A DNA stretch of 64,000 bases from Pseudolabrys sp. Root1462 (GTDB lineage Bacteria > Pseudomonadota > Alphaproteobacteria > Rhizobiales > Xanthobacteraceae): NCBI RefSeq assembly GCF_001426945.1, contig NZ_LMFS01000001.1, positions 603,151-667,150 of the forward strand. Reading direction: 5' to 3'. This document shows positions 17,324-25,130 of this stretch, piece after piece. The notes beneath the pieces are model-generated. The model had not been told where the DNA came from and searched no databases. It saw only the letters and a list, made by a program, of their open reading frames with translations. Position 1 is the first letter of the stretch, and each line of letters starts with the position of its first letter. The translations under genes were made by a program, and so were the position numbers.

Positions 17324-17659
17324 GTGCTGCTCGACGTTCGAACCTACAAGATCAAGCCGGGCTGCATGGCGCCCCATCTCGAGCTCTACGGCAGGCTGGG
17401 TTATCCGGTGCAGCTGAAGTACCTCGGTGAGCCGCTATGCTTCGCACAGGCAGAAACCGGCGAACTCAACAGCATAGTGCACGTCTGGGTCTATGATAGC
17501 GCCGCCGATCGCGAGCAAAAGCGCGGGCGCATGGCGCAGGATCCCGATTGGAAGAATTACCTCAGCGAGAGCGCCAGGGCCGGCTATATCCTCGAGCAGA
17601 AGAATTCGCTGATGACGCCGACGGCCTTCGCGCCGCCGATTCCGAAGCGCAGCATTTAG
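17324..17659 (+). CDS. NIPSNAP family protein
   Basis: A 111-residue single-domain protein of the ferredoxin-like dimeric alpha/beta-barrel NIPSNAP fold. Its signature features are LDVRTYKIKPG at the start, the central NSIVHVWVYDSAADRE and SLMTPTAFAP at the end. The function of bacterial members is not established. The GTG start at 17324 follows a strong GGGAGGG. It precedes the ThDP enzyme gene by about 90 bp in the same direction, and such small proteins often accompany catabolic enzymes, so a shared substrate is possible but unproven. Confidence 0.85.
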   Translation: MLLDVRTYKIKPGCMAPHLELYGRLGYPVQLKYLGEPLCFAQAETGELNSIVHVWVYDSAADREQKRGRMAQDPDWKNYLSESARAGYILEQKNSLMTPTAFAPPIPKRSI

Positions 17660-17747
17660 CCCCTCGCGGGCCTGCCGCCGATCGTTTATAGAGGGCGCGT
17701 TCAGGCGACGGCGGGCCCGACCCGCGGCGATATCGGAGCTTTCCCTC

Positions 17748-19427
17748 ATGCGTTCCAACGACGGCACCCGCACCGGCGGCGAAATCCTGATTGATCAACT
17801 GGTGCTGCATGGCGTGAAGCACGCTTTCTGCGTGCCGGGGGAAAGTTATCTCGCCGCGCTCGACGCACTGCATGACGCGCCGATCAAGCTGACGATCTGC
17901 CGGCACGAGAGCACCGCCGCGATGATGGCGGAGGCCGTCGGCAAGGCAACCGGCAGGCCGGGCATCTGTTTCGTCACGCGCGGTCCGGGCGCCACTAACG
18001 GGTCGGCCGGCGTCCACATCGCGCGGCAGGATTCGTCGCCGATGATCATGTTCGTCGGTCAGGTCGGCCGCGACATGCGCGAGCGCGAAGCGTTTCAGGA
18101 ACTCGATTACCGTCAGGTGTTCGGCGGCATCGCCAAATGGGCGACCGAAATCGACGATGCGGCGCGCATTCCCGAGATCGTGTCCCGCGCATTCTTCACC
18201 GCCTGCAACGGCCGGCCCGGTCCGGTGGTGGTGGCGCTGCCGGAGGACATGCTGACGGACCGGGCGGTGGTGCCGAACGCCACGGCGTTCGAAGCCGTCG
18301 AGACCTGGCCGGGTCTCAATGACATGAGCCGGCTGCAGAAGATGCTGTGGGCGGCGAAAAAGCCGATCGCGCTGATCGGCGGCTCGCGCTGGTCGGAAGC
18401 GGCGAGCGCGGCGATGATGCGTTTTGCCGAACGCTTCGCGCTGCCGGTGGCGACGACGTTTCGCTGCCAGCCGCTGTTTGACGCGATGCATCCCTGTTAC
18501 GCAGGCGACTTTGGCATCGGCCCCAATCCGAAATTGCTGGCGCGGGTCAAGGAGGCCGATCTGGTGCTGCTGATTGGCGACCGCATGAGCGAGATGTCGT
18601 CGCAGAGCTACACGCTGTTCGATATTCCCGTGCCGCAGATGAAACTGGTGCATGTGTTCCCGGGCTCGGAGGAGCTTGGCCGCGTCTATCATCCGGCGCT
18701 GGCGATCAACGCCTCGCCGACCGCGTTCTGTGCGGCGCTCGAAGGGTTGCAGCCGCCGAACGAGATTGCCTGGAAGGGCGCAGCCGACACCGCGCATGCC
18801 GATTTCCTCGCCTGGGGCGAGAAGGCGACGTCGCAGCCCGGCACGATCAACCTCGGCGAGGTGATGGTGTGGCTGCGTGACAACCTCGGGCCGGACGCGG
18901 TCATCACCAATGGCGCCGGTAACTTCGCCACCTGGATCAACCGCTTCTACCGCTTCCGCCGCAACAACACGCTGATCGCGCCGACCTCGGGCTCGATGGG
19001 TTACGGCCTGCCGGCGTCGCTGGCGATGAAGACACTCTATCCGGAGCGGACGGTGGTCTGCGTGGCCGGCGACGGCGATTTTATGATGACCGGCCAGGAC
19101 TTCATGACCGCGGTTCAGTTTGGTCTCGGCATTATTGTCGTCCTCTGGGACAACGGCACCTACGGCACGATCCGCATGCATCAGGAGCGCGAGTATCCCG
19201 GTCGCGTTGTCGGCACCGACCTCAAGAACCCGGACTTCGTCGCTTACGCCAAGGCCTTCGGCGGCTTCGGCGTCCGCGTAGACAAGACCGCCGACTTCCC
19301 GGCCGCCTTTGCCGCCGCGCAAAAGTCTGGCCTGCCGTCGATCATCCACCTCAAGGTCGATGCCGAGCCGCTCACTCCTGGTTTGTCGATGAGCGCGATC
19401 CGGGAGAAGGCATTGTCGGGCAAATAA
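17748..19427 (+). CDS. Thiamine-diphosphate-dependent enzyme (acetolactate-synthase-like)
   Basis: A 559-residue three-domain ThDP enzyme. The N-terminal pyrimidine-binding domain has VPGESYLAALDAL and the catalytic Glu in RHESTAAMMAEA. The central domain follows, and the C-terminal pyrophosphate domain has the metal-binding motif VAGDGDFMMTGQDF ending in WDN. It resembles the large catalytic subunit of acetolactate synthase but has no adjacent small subunit (ilvH) and sits outside any ilv operon. It is therefore more likely a degradative or specialised 2-oxoacid enzyme than the biosynthetic one. A TetR-type regulator starts about 70 bp downstream. Confidence 0.88.
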   Translation: MRSNDGTRTGGEILIDQLVLHGVKHAFCVPGESYLAALDALHDAPIKLTICRHESTAAMMAEAVGKATGRPGICFVTRGPGATNGSAGVHIARQDSSPMIMFVGQVGRDMREREAFQELDYRQVFGGIAKWATEIDDAARIPEIVSRAFFTACNGRPGPVVVALPEDMLTDRAVVPNATAFEAVETWPGLNDMSRLQKMLWAAKKPIALIGGSRWSEAASAAMMRFAERFALPVATTFRCQPLFDAMHPCYAGDFGIGPNPKLLARVKEADLVLLIGDRMSEMSSQSYTLFDIPVPQMKLVHVFPGSEELGRVYHPALAINASPTAFCAALEGLQPPNEIAWKGAADTAHADFLAWGEKATSQPGTINLGEVMVWLRDNLGPDAVITNGAGNFATWINRFYRFRRNNTLIAPTSGSMGYGLPASLAMKTLYPERTVVCVAGDGDFMMTGQDFMTAVQFGLGIIVVLWDNGTYGTIRMHQEREYPGRVVGTDLKNPDFVAYAKAFGGFGVRVDKTADFPAAFAAAQKSGLPSIIHLKVDAEPLTPGLSMSAIREKALSGK

Positions 19428-19474
19428 TCGCAGGCGCCGGGCCGTCCACCGGTCCGGGCGCTTGCCAAGCTTGG

Positions 19475-19490
19475 GTGAATCACTATTCAC
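19475..19490. promoter_or_regulatory. Palindrome at the 5' end of the TetR gene (candidate operator)
   Basis: GTGAAT-CACT-ATTCAC is a perfect 6-bp inverted repeat with a 4-bp centre, lying 8 bp before the ATG at 19499. TetR-family dimers bind such short palindromes and commonly autoregulate. Its position argues that it is leader DNA rather than the first codons of a protein starting at GTG 19475. Confidence 0.5.
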
Positions 19491-19498
19491 TCATTCCG

Positions 19499-20149
19499 AT
19501 GCCGTATCGCCGCACGGAAAATATCGTCCGCCGGCTCGCCGAGCGCGAGAAGACCATCCTGGACGCCGCCATGGCGCTGGCCGGCGAGGGCGGCATGGCG
19601 GCGGTGCAGGTCGCCGCGGTCGCAAGCCGGGCGGGGATCGCCGCCGGGACGGTCTATAGGTATTTCCCAACCAAGAACGACCTGGTGGCGGAACTGATCG
19701 CCGCTGTCGCCGGACGTGAACTCGAGGCCATGCAGACGGCGGCCGACGCCGCGCCGGGGCCCTTGTCGGCGCTGGCGTCGGCGATCGCGCGCTTTTCGGC
19801 CCGGGCGCTGGCCGAGCGGCGGCTGGCCTGGGCGGTCATCGGTGAGGCCGTGGATCCGCAAGTCGATGTCATGCGGCTCGACTTCCGTCAGTCGCTGGCC
19901 AACGAACTGGAGCGGCGCATCAACATAGCCATCGGCCTTCGTTTCCTGCCGGATCAGGACGCGCGGCTGGCGGCGCCGGCCATTGTGGGGGCGCTGATGG
20001 AAGGCCTGCTCGGGCCGCTGGCACCCGTCTATGAGGACGCCGCCGCGGCGCGCGAGGCCGTGCAGACGGTGACCCTGCTGTCGCTGCGGGCGCTCGGCGT
20101 CTTTGATGCGCGGGCGCGCGGTCTCGTAGCGCAGGTGGTGTTGCCCTGA
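19499..20149 (+). CDS. TetR/AcrR family transcriptional regulator
   Basis: A 216-residue one-component repressor. The N-terminal helix-turn-helix runs EKTILDAAMALAGEGG, VQVAAVASRAGIAAGTVYRYF and PTKNDLVAEL, an almost canonical TetR DNA-binding domain. The C-terminal helical ligand domain is Ala-rich and gives no ligand clue. ATG 19499 is preferred over GTG 19475 because a perfect palindrome occupies 19475-19490. It lies just downstream of the ThDP enzyme gene and may regulate itself and that locus. The gene to its right is convergent. Confidence 0.9.
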   Translation: MPYRRTENIVRRLAEREKTILDAAMALAGEGGMAAVQVAAVASRAGIAAGTVYRYFPTKNDLVAELIAAVAGRELEAMQTAADAAPGPLSALASAIARFSARALAERRLAWAVIGEAVDPQVDVMRLDFRQSLANELERRINIAIGLRFLPDQDARLAAPAIVGALMEGLLGPLAPVYEDAAAAREAVQTVTLLSLRALGVFDARARGLVAQVVLP

Positions 20150-20152
20150 GCC

Positions 20153-20680
20153 TCACGCCATCGCGTCTTCGGGCACTTCGGCGAGCGGCAGTTCGACGCG
20201 CTTGACGCCGGGCTCATCAGGGTCGTTGGTGCTGTGGAAGCCCAACTCGTCGCACATCTGCAGCATGGTGGTGTTTTCGACCAGCACCTGACCATGCACG
20301 GTCTTGAGGCCGTGCTCCTTGGCGTAGGCGATCATGTGCTTCATCATCAGCCAGCCGAGCCCGTGCCCCTTGAGATGCGAGCGCAGAAGGATGGCGAATT
20401 CGCCGGCCTTGCCGTCATCGTCGTCATGCAGCCGCACCACGCCGAGCATGCGGCCGTCGGCGTCGAGCGCGATGAAGGCCATGGCGTGGGCCGGATCGTA
20501 GTGCACCAGCTTGTCGATCATCTCAGGGGAGACTTCGCGCATCACGGCGAAGAAGCGCAGCCGCAGATCCGGCATCGTGACGTCGCTGAGAAAATCGGGA
20601 TAGAGCGCGGCGTCCTCGGGCTTTAGCGGCCGGAAGAACACCATTTCGCCGTCGAGCAGTTTGACGTGGCGGCTGAGCAT
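20153..20680 (-). CDS. GNAT family N-acetyltransferase
   Basis: A 175-residue acetyl-CoA-dependent acyltransferase. The N-terminal VFFRPLKPEDAALYPDFLSDV is the usual GNAT beginning. The acetyl-CoA pyrophosphate loop appears as LRSHLKGHGLGWLMMKHM, a Q/RxxGxG/A variant, followed by GLKTVHGQVLVENTTMLQMCDELGF. This domain type occurs alone and as the C-terminal acetylase of large acyl-CoA-ligase-like (Pat) proteins, and it could target a protein lysine or a small amine. The start at 20680 has GGAGGA upstream; an in-frame TTG at 20734 is less likely. Confidence 0.88.
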   Translation of the reverse strand: MLSRHVKLLDGEMVFFRPLKPEDAALYPDFLSDVTMPDLRLRFFAVMREVSPEMIDKLVHYDPAHAMAFIALDADGRMLGVVRLHDDDDGKAGEFAILLRSHLKGHGLGWLMMKHMIAYAKEHGLKTVHGQVLVENTTMLQMCDELGFHSTNDPDEPGVKRVELPLAEVPEDAMA

Positions 20681-20742
20681 GTTCCTCCACAGGTCTCCGC
20701 CAATGCGGAGACCGGGTGTTGGTTCCTGTCTCAATCGGCAGT

Positions 20743-20764
20743 CATTCCTGCGCAGGCAGGAATG
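20743..20764. repeat. Palindromic intergenic element
   Basis: CATTCCTGC-GCAG-GCAGGAATG is a perfect 9-bp hairpin between the GNAT and UspA genes. This is the GTCATTCCTGCGCAGGCAGGAATG type of extragenic palindrome that recurs in many proteobacterial genomes. It may also act as a 3'-end hairpin for the minus-strand UspA transcript. Confidence 0.6.
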
Positions 20765-20784
20765 GGCGTCAAGCCGGACCGTCG

Positions 20785-21612
20785 CTAGTGCGACATCAGG
20801 ACCGGGACGGTCATGCTCTCGAGGATACCGCGGGTGGCGCCGCCGAGGACAAATTCGCGCAGCCGCGAGTGGCCATATCCGCCCATCACGATCATGTCGG
20901 CACTGGAATCGGCGGCGTAGGACAGGATGGTCGAGGCGACATCGATATCGGGCGAGGTGATGCGCTTGACGTCTACCTTCAGCCCGTGTCGCGCGAGATG
21001 CTGGCCCAGATCGGCACCGGCAATTTCGTTATCCTTGCCGGCCTTGCTGCCGATGATCACGATTTCAATCTGCTTGGCCTTACGCAGGAAAGGCATGCTG
21101 TCGGCAACGGCGCGAGTCGCCGCCCGGCCACCATCCCAGCACACCATGACGCGGTCGAGCTTCAGGCCGCCTTTGTGGATGAAGGGGACGTGGATCACGG
21201 GTCGACCGGATTCGAACAGGGCGGCCTCGTCGATCACTTCGTCCTGGATGCCCTCGGCGGGATCGGCCTGGCCGACTACGGCAAGATCGAAACGCCGCGC
21301 GATGCGGGCGAACTGGTCGGCGGCGCCGGAGACGCTGGCGCTCACGACGCGCGTTTCCGCGGAGAGGCTGGAGCGCTTGGCGGCGGCTTCGAAACGCGCA
21401 ATCGCGTCCTTGGCCTTCTTGTCGGCTTCATTGCGCTGCGCTTCGATGAATTCCGGCGGAATGCCGCCCATCACGGCGCCGGGAATGATCGGCTCATAGG
21501 ATACTGCGATGCCGGCGACATGCGCCTCGAATGCTTCGCCGACCGCGACCGCGAAATCGCCTGCGGGATCCTTGGCGCCCAAGCCCAGATTGACGATGAT
21601 ATCCTTGATCAT
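20785..21612 (-). CDS. Universal stress protein (UspA family)
   Basis: 275 residues with two tandem Usp-like halves. The N-terminal half starts MIKDIIVNLGLG and has lost the clear ATP motif. The C-terminal half (from about 150, LDRVMVCWDGG) ends with MGGYGHSRLREFVLGGATRGIL, which matches the ATP-binding Gx2Gx9G(S/T) signature. Tandem-domain Usp proteins support survival under starvation, oxidative or envelope stress in the cytosol. GGGAGG precedes the ATG at 21612. The cytochrome c gene lies upstream in the same direction, but a gap of nearly 200 bp argues against tight coupling. Confidence 0.92.
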   Translation of the reverse strand: MIKDIIVNLGLGAKDPAGDFAVAVGEAFEAHVAGIAVSYEPIIPGAVMGGIPPEFIEAQRNEADKKAKDAIARFEAAAKRSSLSAETRVVSASVSGAADQFARIARRFDLAVVGQADPAEGIQDEVIDEAALFESGRPVIHVPFIHKGGLKLDRVMVCWDGGRAATRAVADSMPFLRKAKQIEIVIIGSKAGKDNEIAGADLGQHLARHGLKVDVKRITSPDIDVASTILSYAADSSADMIVMGGYGHSRLREFVLGGATRGILESMTVPVLMSH

Positions 21613-21805
21613 AATGACAGCCTCCCTTGCGACCTGCGCCCGTAATTGGCAGCTGGTTTATGCTCGGTTCTTTGCACGGCAGCTTTGACCAAGGTCAAAT
21701 GCTACCGCGCTTTGCGTTGTCATGTCCGCCGCCAGCGCCGCGCGACCAATAGCACAGTTTCGTGAGATTGGCCGATTCCGGATTTCCGCTGCAGCGGTCT
21801 TGGCG

Positions 21806-22204
21806 CTACTTCTTCTTGCCGGAGGCGTCGAACTGCTTGAGATACGCCCAGAGGCTTTTTGCTTCGGTCTCGTTCTTGATGCCCGGGAAGATCATCTTGG
21901 TGCCCTTGATCTTGGCGCGGGGGTCTTTGATGTAATCAAGGAACTGTTCTTCGTTCCAGGTGATGCCGGAATTCTTGTTGGCGTCCGAGTAGGCATAGCC
22001 CGGCGCCGTGCCGGAATGACGGCCGTCGATGCCATTCAGTTCAGGGCCCACCTTGTTCTTGGCGTCTTCGCCGATCGAGTGGCATGGCAGGCATTTCTTG
22101 AAGGAATTCTCGCCGGCGGCAACATCCTGAGCGGCTGAATTTTGCACGGTCAATGCGAGCACCGCCGCTGCCATCACCGGGGCCCAGAAACAGGTCTTGC
22201 TCAT
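21806..22204 (-). CDS. Class I c-type cytochrome (cytochrome c2/c550-like)
   Basis: A 132-residue periplasmic electron carrier. After a signal peptide (to about residue 25, NSAAQ) the haem site is CLPCH (Cys38, Cys41, His42). The sixth ligand is probably Met104 in GTKMIFPGIKN, the usual class I pattern, and IGEDAKNKVGPELNGIDGR is the conserved stretch after the haem motif. It likely shuttles electrons between the bc1 complex and an oxidase or dehydrogenase. It lies divergent from glcD, separated by about 160 bp that hold both promoters. Confidence 0.94.
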   Translation of the reverse strand: MSKTCFWAPVMAAAVLALTVQNSAAQDVAAGENSFKKCLPCHSIGEDAKNKVGPELNGIDGRHSGTAPGYAYSDANKNSGITWNEEQFLDYIKDPRAKIKGTKMIFPGIKNETEAKSLWAYLKQFDASGKKK

Positions 22205-22364
22205 TGCGTCTTTCCTCTCGCGGTTCGGGCGACAACAGGCCCTGGTTCGTTTATATTCCAATAGCTGAATGCTTCTGCCGGCGCCCTGTGTCAACCCGAG
22301 CGATTGGCTGATATCGTCGCTGATGACAGTTGCTGAGATATGACCTGAGACCGGAGACTTATTG

Positions 22365-23858
22365 ATGTCGGTCAAAATGCCGGAAACCGATGCGGCAGTC
22401 CTGAGCCGCCGCGCCCAGATCGTCAAGACGCTGCGGACCATTGTGCCGGGCGAGGGCGTGATCGACCGCGAGCGCGAGATGAAGCCGTTTGAATCGGACG
22501 GTCTCACCGCCTATCGGCAATTGCCGATGGTCGTGGTGCTCCCCGAGACCACCCGACAGGTCGCGGAAATCCTCAAATATTGCCAGGACAACGGCATCAA
22601 GGTGGTGCCCCGGGGCGCCGGAACCTCATTGTCCGGTGGGGCTCTGCCCCTTGCAGACGGCGTGCTGCTCGGCATGGCCAAGTTCAATAAGGTCAGAGAG
22701 ATCGATTTCGAGAACCGCGTCGCGGTCGTCGAACCCGGCGTCACCAATCTCGCGGTATCGAATGCCGTGGCGCATGCGGGCTTCTATTACGCACCGGATC
22801 CGTCGTCGCAGATCGCCTGCACCATTGGCGGCAACGTCGCGGAAAATTCCGGCGGCGTGCATTGCCTGAAATACGGCATGACGACCAACAATGTGCTCGG
22901 TTGCGAGATCGTGCTGATGACCGGCGAGGTCCTGCGACTCGGCGGCAAGCATCTCGATGCAGAGGGCTATGACCTGCTCGGCCTCGTCGTCGGCTCGGAA
23001 GGCCTGCTCGGTGTTGTCACCGAAGTGACGGTGCGCATCCTCAAGAAACCAGAGACGGCGCGCGCGGTGCTGATCGGTTTTCCGACGTCGGAACAGGCGG
23101 GCGCTTGTGTGTCGAAGGTCATTGGCACCGGCATCATCCCCGGCGGCATGGAGATGATGGATAAACCGGCGATCCACGCCGTCGAGCAATTCGTTCACGC
23201 CGGCTATCCGCTCGATGTCGAGGCGCTGCTGATCGTCGAACTCGACGGGCCGGCGGCGGAGGTCGATCACCTGATCGCTCGTGTCGAGGCGATCGCCAAT
23301 GATTGTGGCGCGGTGTCATGCCAGGCCTCGACCTCGGAACAGCAGCGGCTTCTGTTCTGGGCCGGGCGCAAGGCGGCATTTCCGGCCGCCGGCCGCATCT
23401 CGCCGGATTATTACTGCATGGACGGTACCATTCCCCGGGCCAAGCTGCCGCTGGTGCTCAGGCGCATGAAGGAATTGTCGGAAAAATACGGGCTCGGCGT
23501 CGCCAATGTCTTTCATGCCGGCGACGGCAATCTGCATCCGCTGATCCTCTATGACTCCAACAAGCCTGGCGAACTCGATCGCGCCGAAGAGTTCGGCGCC
23601 GACATCCTGCGGCTCTGCGTCGAGGTCGGCGGCGTGCTCACAGGTGAGCACGGCGTCGGCGTCGAAAAACGCGACCTGATGCCAACGATGTTCTCCGAGA
23701 TCGATCTCAATGCCCAACAGCGCGTCAAATGCGCGTTCGACCCCAAGGGGCTGCTCAATCCCGGCAAGGTGTTCCCGCAATTGCACCGTTGCGCCGAACT
23801 GGGTCGCATGCACATTTCGGGCGGCCAGGTGCCGTTCCCGGACCTGCCGCGGTTTTGA
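22365..23858 (+). CDS. glcD: Glycolate oxidase subunit GlcD (FAD-linked oxidase)
   Basis: FAD-binding catalytic subunit of three-part glycolate oxidase (glycolate to glyoxylate). It has the PCMH-type FAD domain with VVPRGAGTSLSGGALPL and IGGNVAENSGGVHCLKYG. The C-terminal FAD-oxidase domain has NVFHAGDGNLHPLILYD and GVLTGEHGVGVEKRD, which carry the conserved histidines. It has 497 residues, normal for GlcD. GGAG lies 8 nt upstream of ATG 22365. It is the first gene of the glcDEF operon, with glcE 49 bp downstream. Confidence 0.95.
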   Translation: MSVKMPETDAAVLSRRAQIVKTLRTIVPGEGVIDREREMKPFESDGLTAYRQLPMVVVLPETTRQVAEILKYCQDNGIKVVPRGAGTSLSGGALPLADGVLLGMAKFNKVREIDFENRVAVVEPGVTNLAVSNAVAHAGFYYAPDPSSQIACTIGGNVAENSGGVHCLKYGMTTNNVLGCEIVLMTGEVLRLGGKHLDAEGYDLLGLVVGSEGLLGVVTEVTVRILKKPETARAVLIGFPTSEQAGACVSKVIGTGIIPGGMEMMDKPAIHAVEQFVHAGYPLDVEALLIVELDGPAAEVDHLIARVEAIANDCGAVSCQASTSEQQRLLFWAGRKAAFPAAGRISPDYYCMDGTIPRAKLPLVLRRMKELSEKYGLGVANVFHAGDGNLHPLILYDSNKPGELDRAEEFGADILRLCVEVGGVLTGEHGVGVEKRDLMPTMFSEIDLNAQQRVKCAFDPKGLLNPGKVFPQLHRCAELGRMHISGGQVPFPDLPRF

Positions 23859-23907
23859 CGTCAGTCATGTCCAATCGTTTTTGTCCCTGAATTGTCGAGA
23901 CCCGTTC

Positions 23908-25122
23908 GTGACCGACGTCCTCAAGCCTGCCGATATCCATCAAGCCGAAGAAGCCGTGCGCTGGGCGGTTGGCAACGACAAGACCCTTGAGCTCGTCGGC
24001 TCGGGCTCGAAACGCGCGCTGGGCCGGCCGAGCCAGACCGATATCACGCTCGACCTATCGTCGTTCACCGGTGTCACGCTCTACGAACCCGACGAACTCA
24101 TTCTGTCCGCGCGTGCCGGCACGCCGCTGGCCGAGATCGAAAAACTGCTCGACGATAACAACCAGCAGCTTGATTTCGAACCGATGGATTATGGGCCGCT
24201 GCTTGGCCAACCGGCGGGGCAGGGCACCATCGGCGGCGTCCTTGCGACCAACCTTGCAGGACCGCGCCGCATCAAGGCCGGCGCGGCGCGCGACCATTTT
24301 CTCGGCGTCACCGCCGTCACGGGCCGCGGCGAAGCGATCAAGTCCGGCGGCCGCGTCGTGAAGAATGTCACCGGCTACGACATGTGCAAGGTGCTGGCCG
24401 GCTCCTGGGGCACGCTCGCGGCGATGACCGATGTCACCATCAAGGTGCTGCCCAAGCCGGAGACCGAAGCGACGGTGGTTGTCGAAGGCCTGAATGACGG
24501 GCAGGCCTGCGCCGCGATGGCGGCGGCCCTCGGCTCGTCCTGCGATGTTTCCGCCGCCGCGCATCTGCCGGATCATGTGGCGTCCTATTTCGACGGTCTG
24601 CTGAAGGCGGAAGCCGCGACCGTGCTGCGGCTCGAGGGCGTGGCGCCCTCGGTCGCGCATCGCACCGGCATGCTCGCCAAGCTGCTGCAGTCGTTCGGTT
24701 ACGTCGTGACGCTCGACGCAGCCGGTTCACAAAAGCTCTGGCGCAGCGTGCGCCAGGTGGCGCCCTTCGCTGCCGACAGCGCGCTGGCGCGGCCGCTTTG
24801 GCGCATCTCCACGCCGCCCGCGCAGGCGCACCGGTTGGTCGACCTCATCACACCGGCGGCGCAGATGTTCTACGACTGGGGCGGCGGTCTGGTCTGGGTG
24901 GCGATGCCGTTCGAGGGCGAGGCCGATGCCGGCTCGATCCGGCGCGCCGTGGTTGAGCTCGGTGGCCATGCCACGCTCGTCCGCGCGCCAGCCGCGCTGC
25001 GCGCCTCGCTCGACGTGTTCCAGCCGCAGGAGCCGGGGCTCGCGGCCCTGAGCAAGCGGGTGAAGGAAAGTTTCGATCCCAAGGCCGTGCTCAATCCCGG
25101 CCGCATGTGGGCAGGGGTATAA
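23908..25122 (+). CDS. glcE: Glycolate oxidase subunit GlcE
   Basis: Second FAD-binding subunit of glycolate oxidase, about 404 residues. The FAD half is visible in LELVGSGSKRALGRP, LGQPAGQGTIGGVLATNLAGPRR (no more than a loose match in places) and VKNVTGYDMCKVLAGSWG. The C-terminal end FDPKAVLNPGRM closes the oxidase domain. The start is GTG 23908 (TDVLKPADI), because the frame is open further upstream but overlaps the end of glcD in another frame. The order D-E-F with short gaps supports one transcript, and glcF begins 8 bp after the stop. Confidence 0.92.
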   Translation: MTDVLKPADIHQAEEAVRWAVGNDKTLELVGSGSKRALGRPSQTDITLDLSSFTGVTLYEPDELILSARAGTPLAEIEKLLDDNNQQLDFEPMDYGPLLGQPAGQGTIGGVLATNLAGPRRIKAGAARDHFLGVTAVTGRGEAIKSGGRVVKNVTGYDMCKVLAGSWGTLAAMTDVTIKVLPKPETEATVVVEGLNDGQACAAMAAALGSSCDVSAAAHLPDHVASYFDGLLKAEAATVLRLEGVAPSVAHRTGMLAKLLQSFGYVVTLDAAGSQKLWRSVRQVAPFAADSALARPLWRISTPPAQAHRLVDLITPAAQMFYDWGGGLVWVAMPFEGEADAGSIRRAVVELGGHATLVRAPAALRASLDVFQPQEPGLAALSKRVKESFDPKAVLNPGRMWAGV

Positions 25123-25130
25123 GAGACGTT

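Noticed and set aside
17748-19427. Calling the ThDP enzyme ilvB/ilvG
   Set aside because: There is no small regulatory subunit next to it and the context is not branched-chain amino acid synthesis, so a biosynthetic name would overstate the evidence.
17562-19490. A minus-strand frame of about 640 codons across the ThDP enzyme gene
   Set aside because: Arg/His-rich composition typical of an antisense shadow; the plus-strand gene has clear ThDP motifs.
20716-21645. A plus-strand frame of about 310 codons opposite the UspA gene
   Set aside because: UspA on the minus strand has a full ATP motif and a good ribosome site; the opposite frame is an artefact of codon bias.
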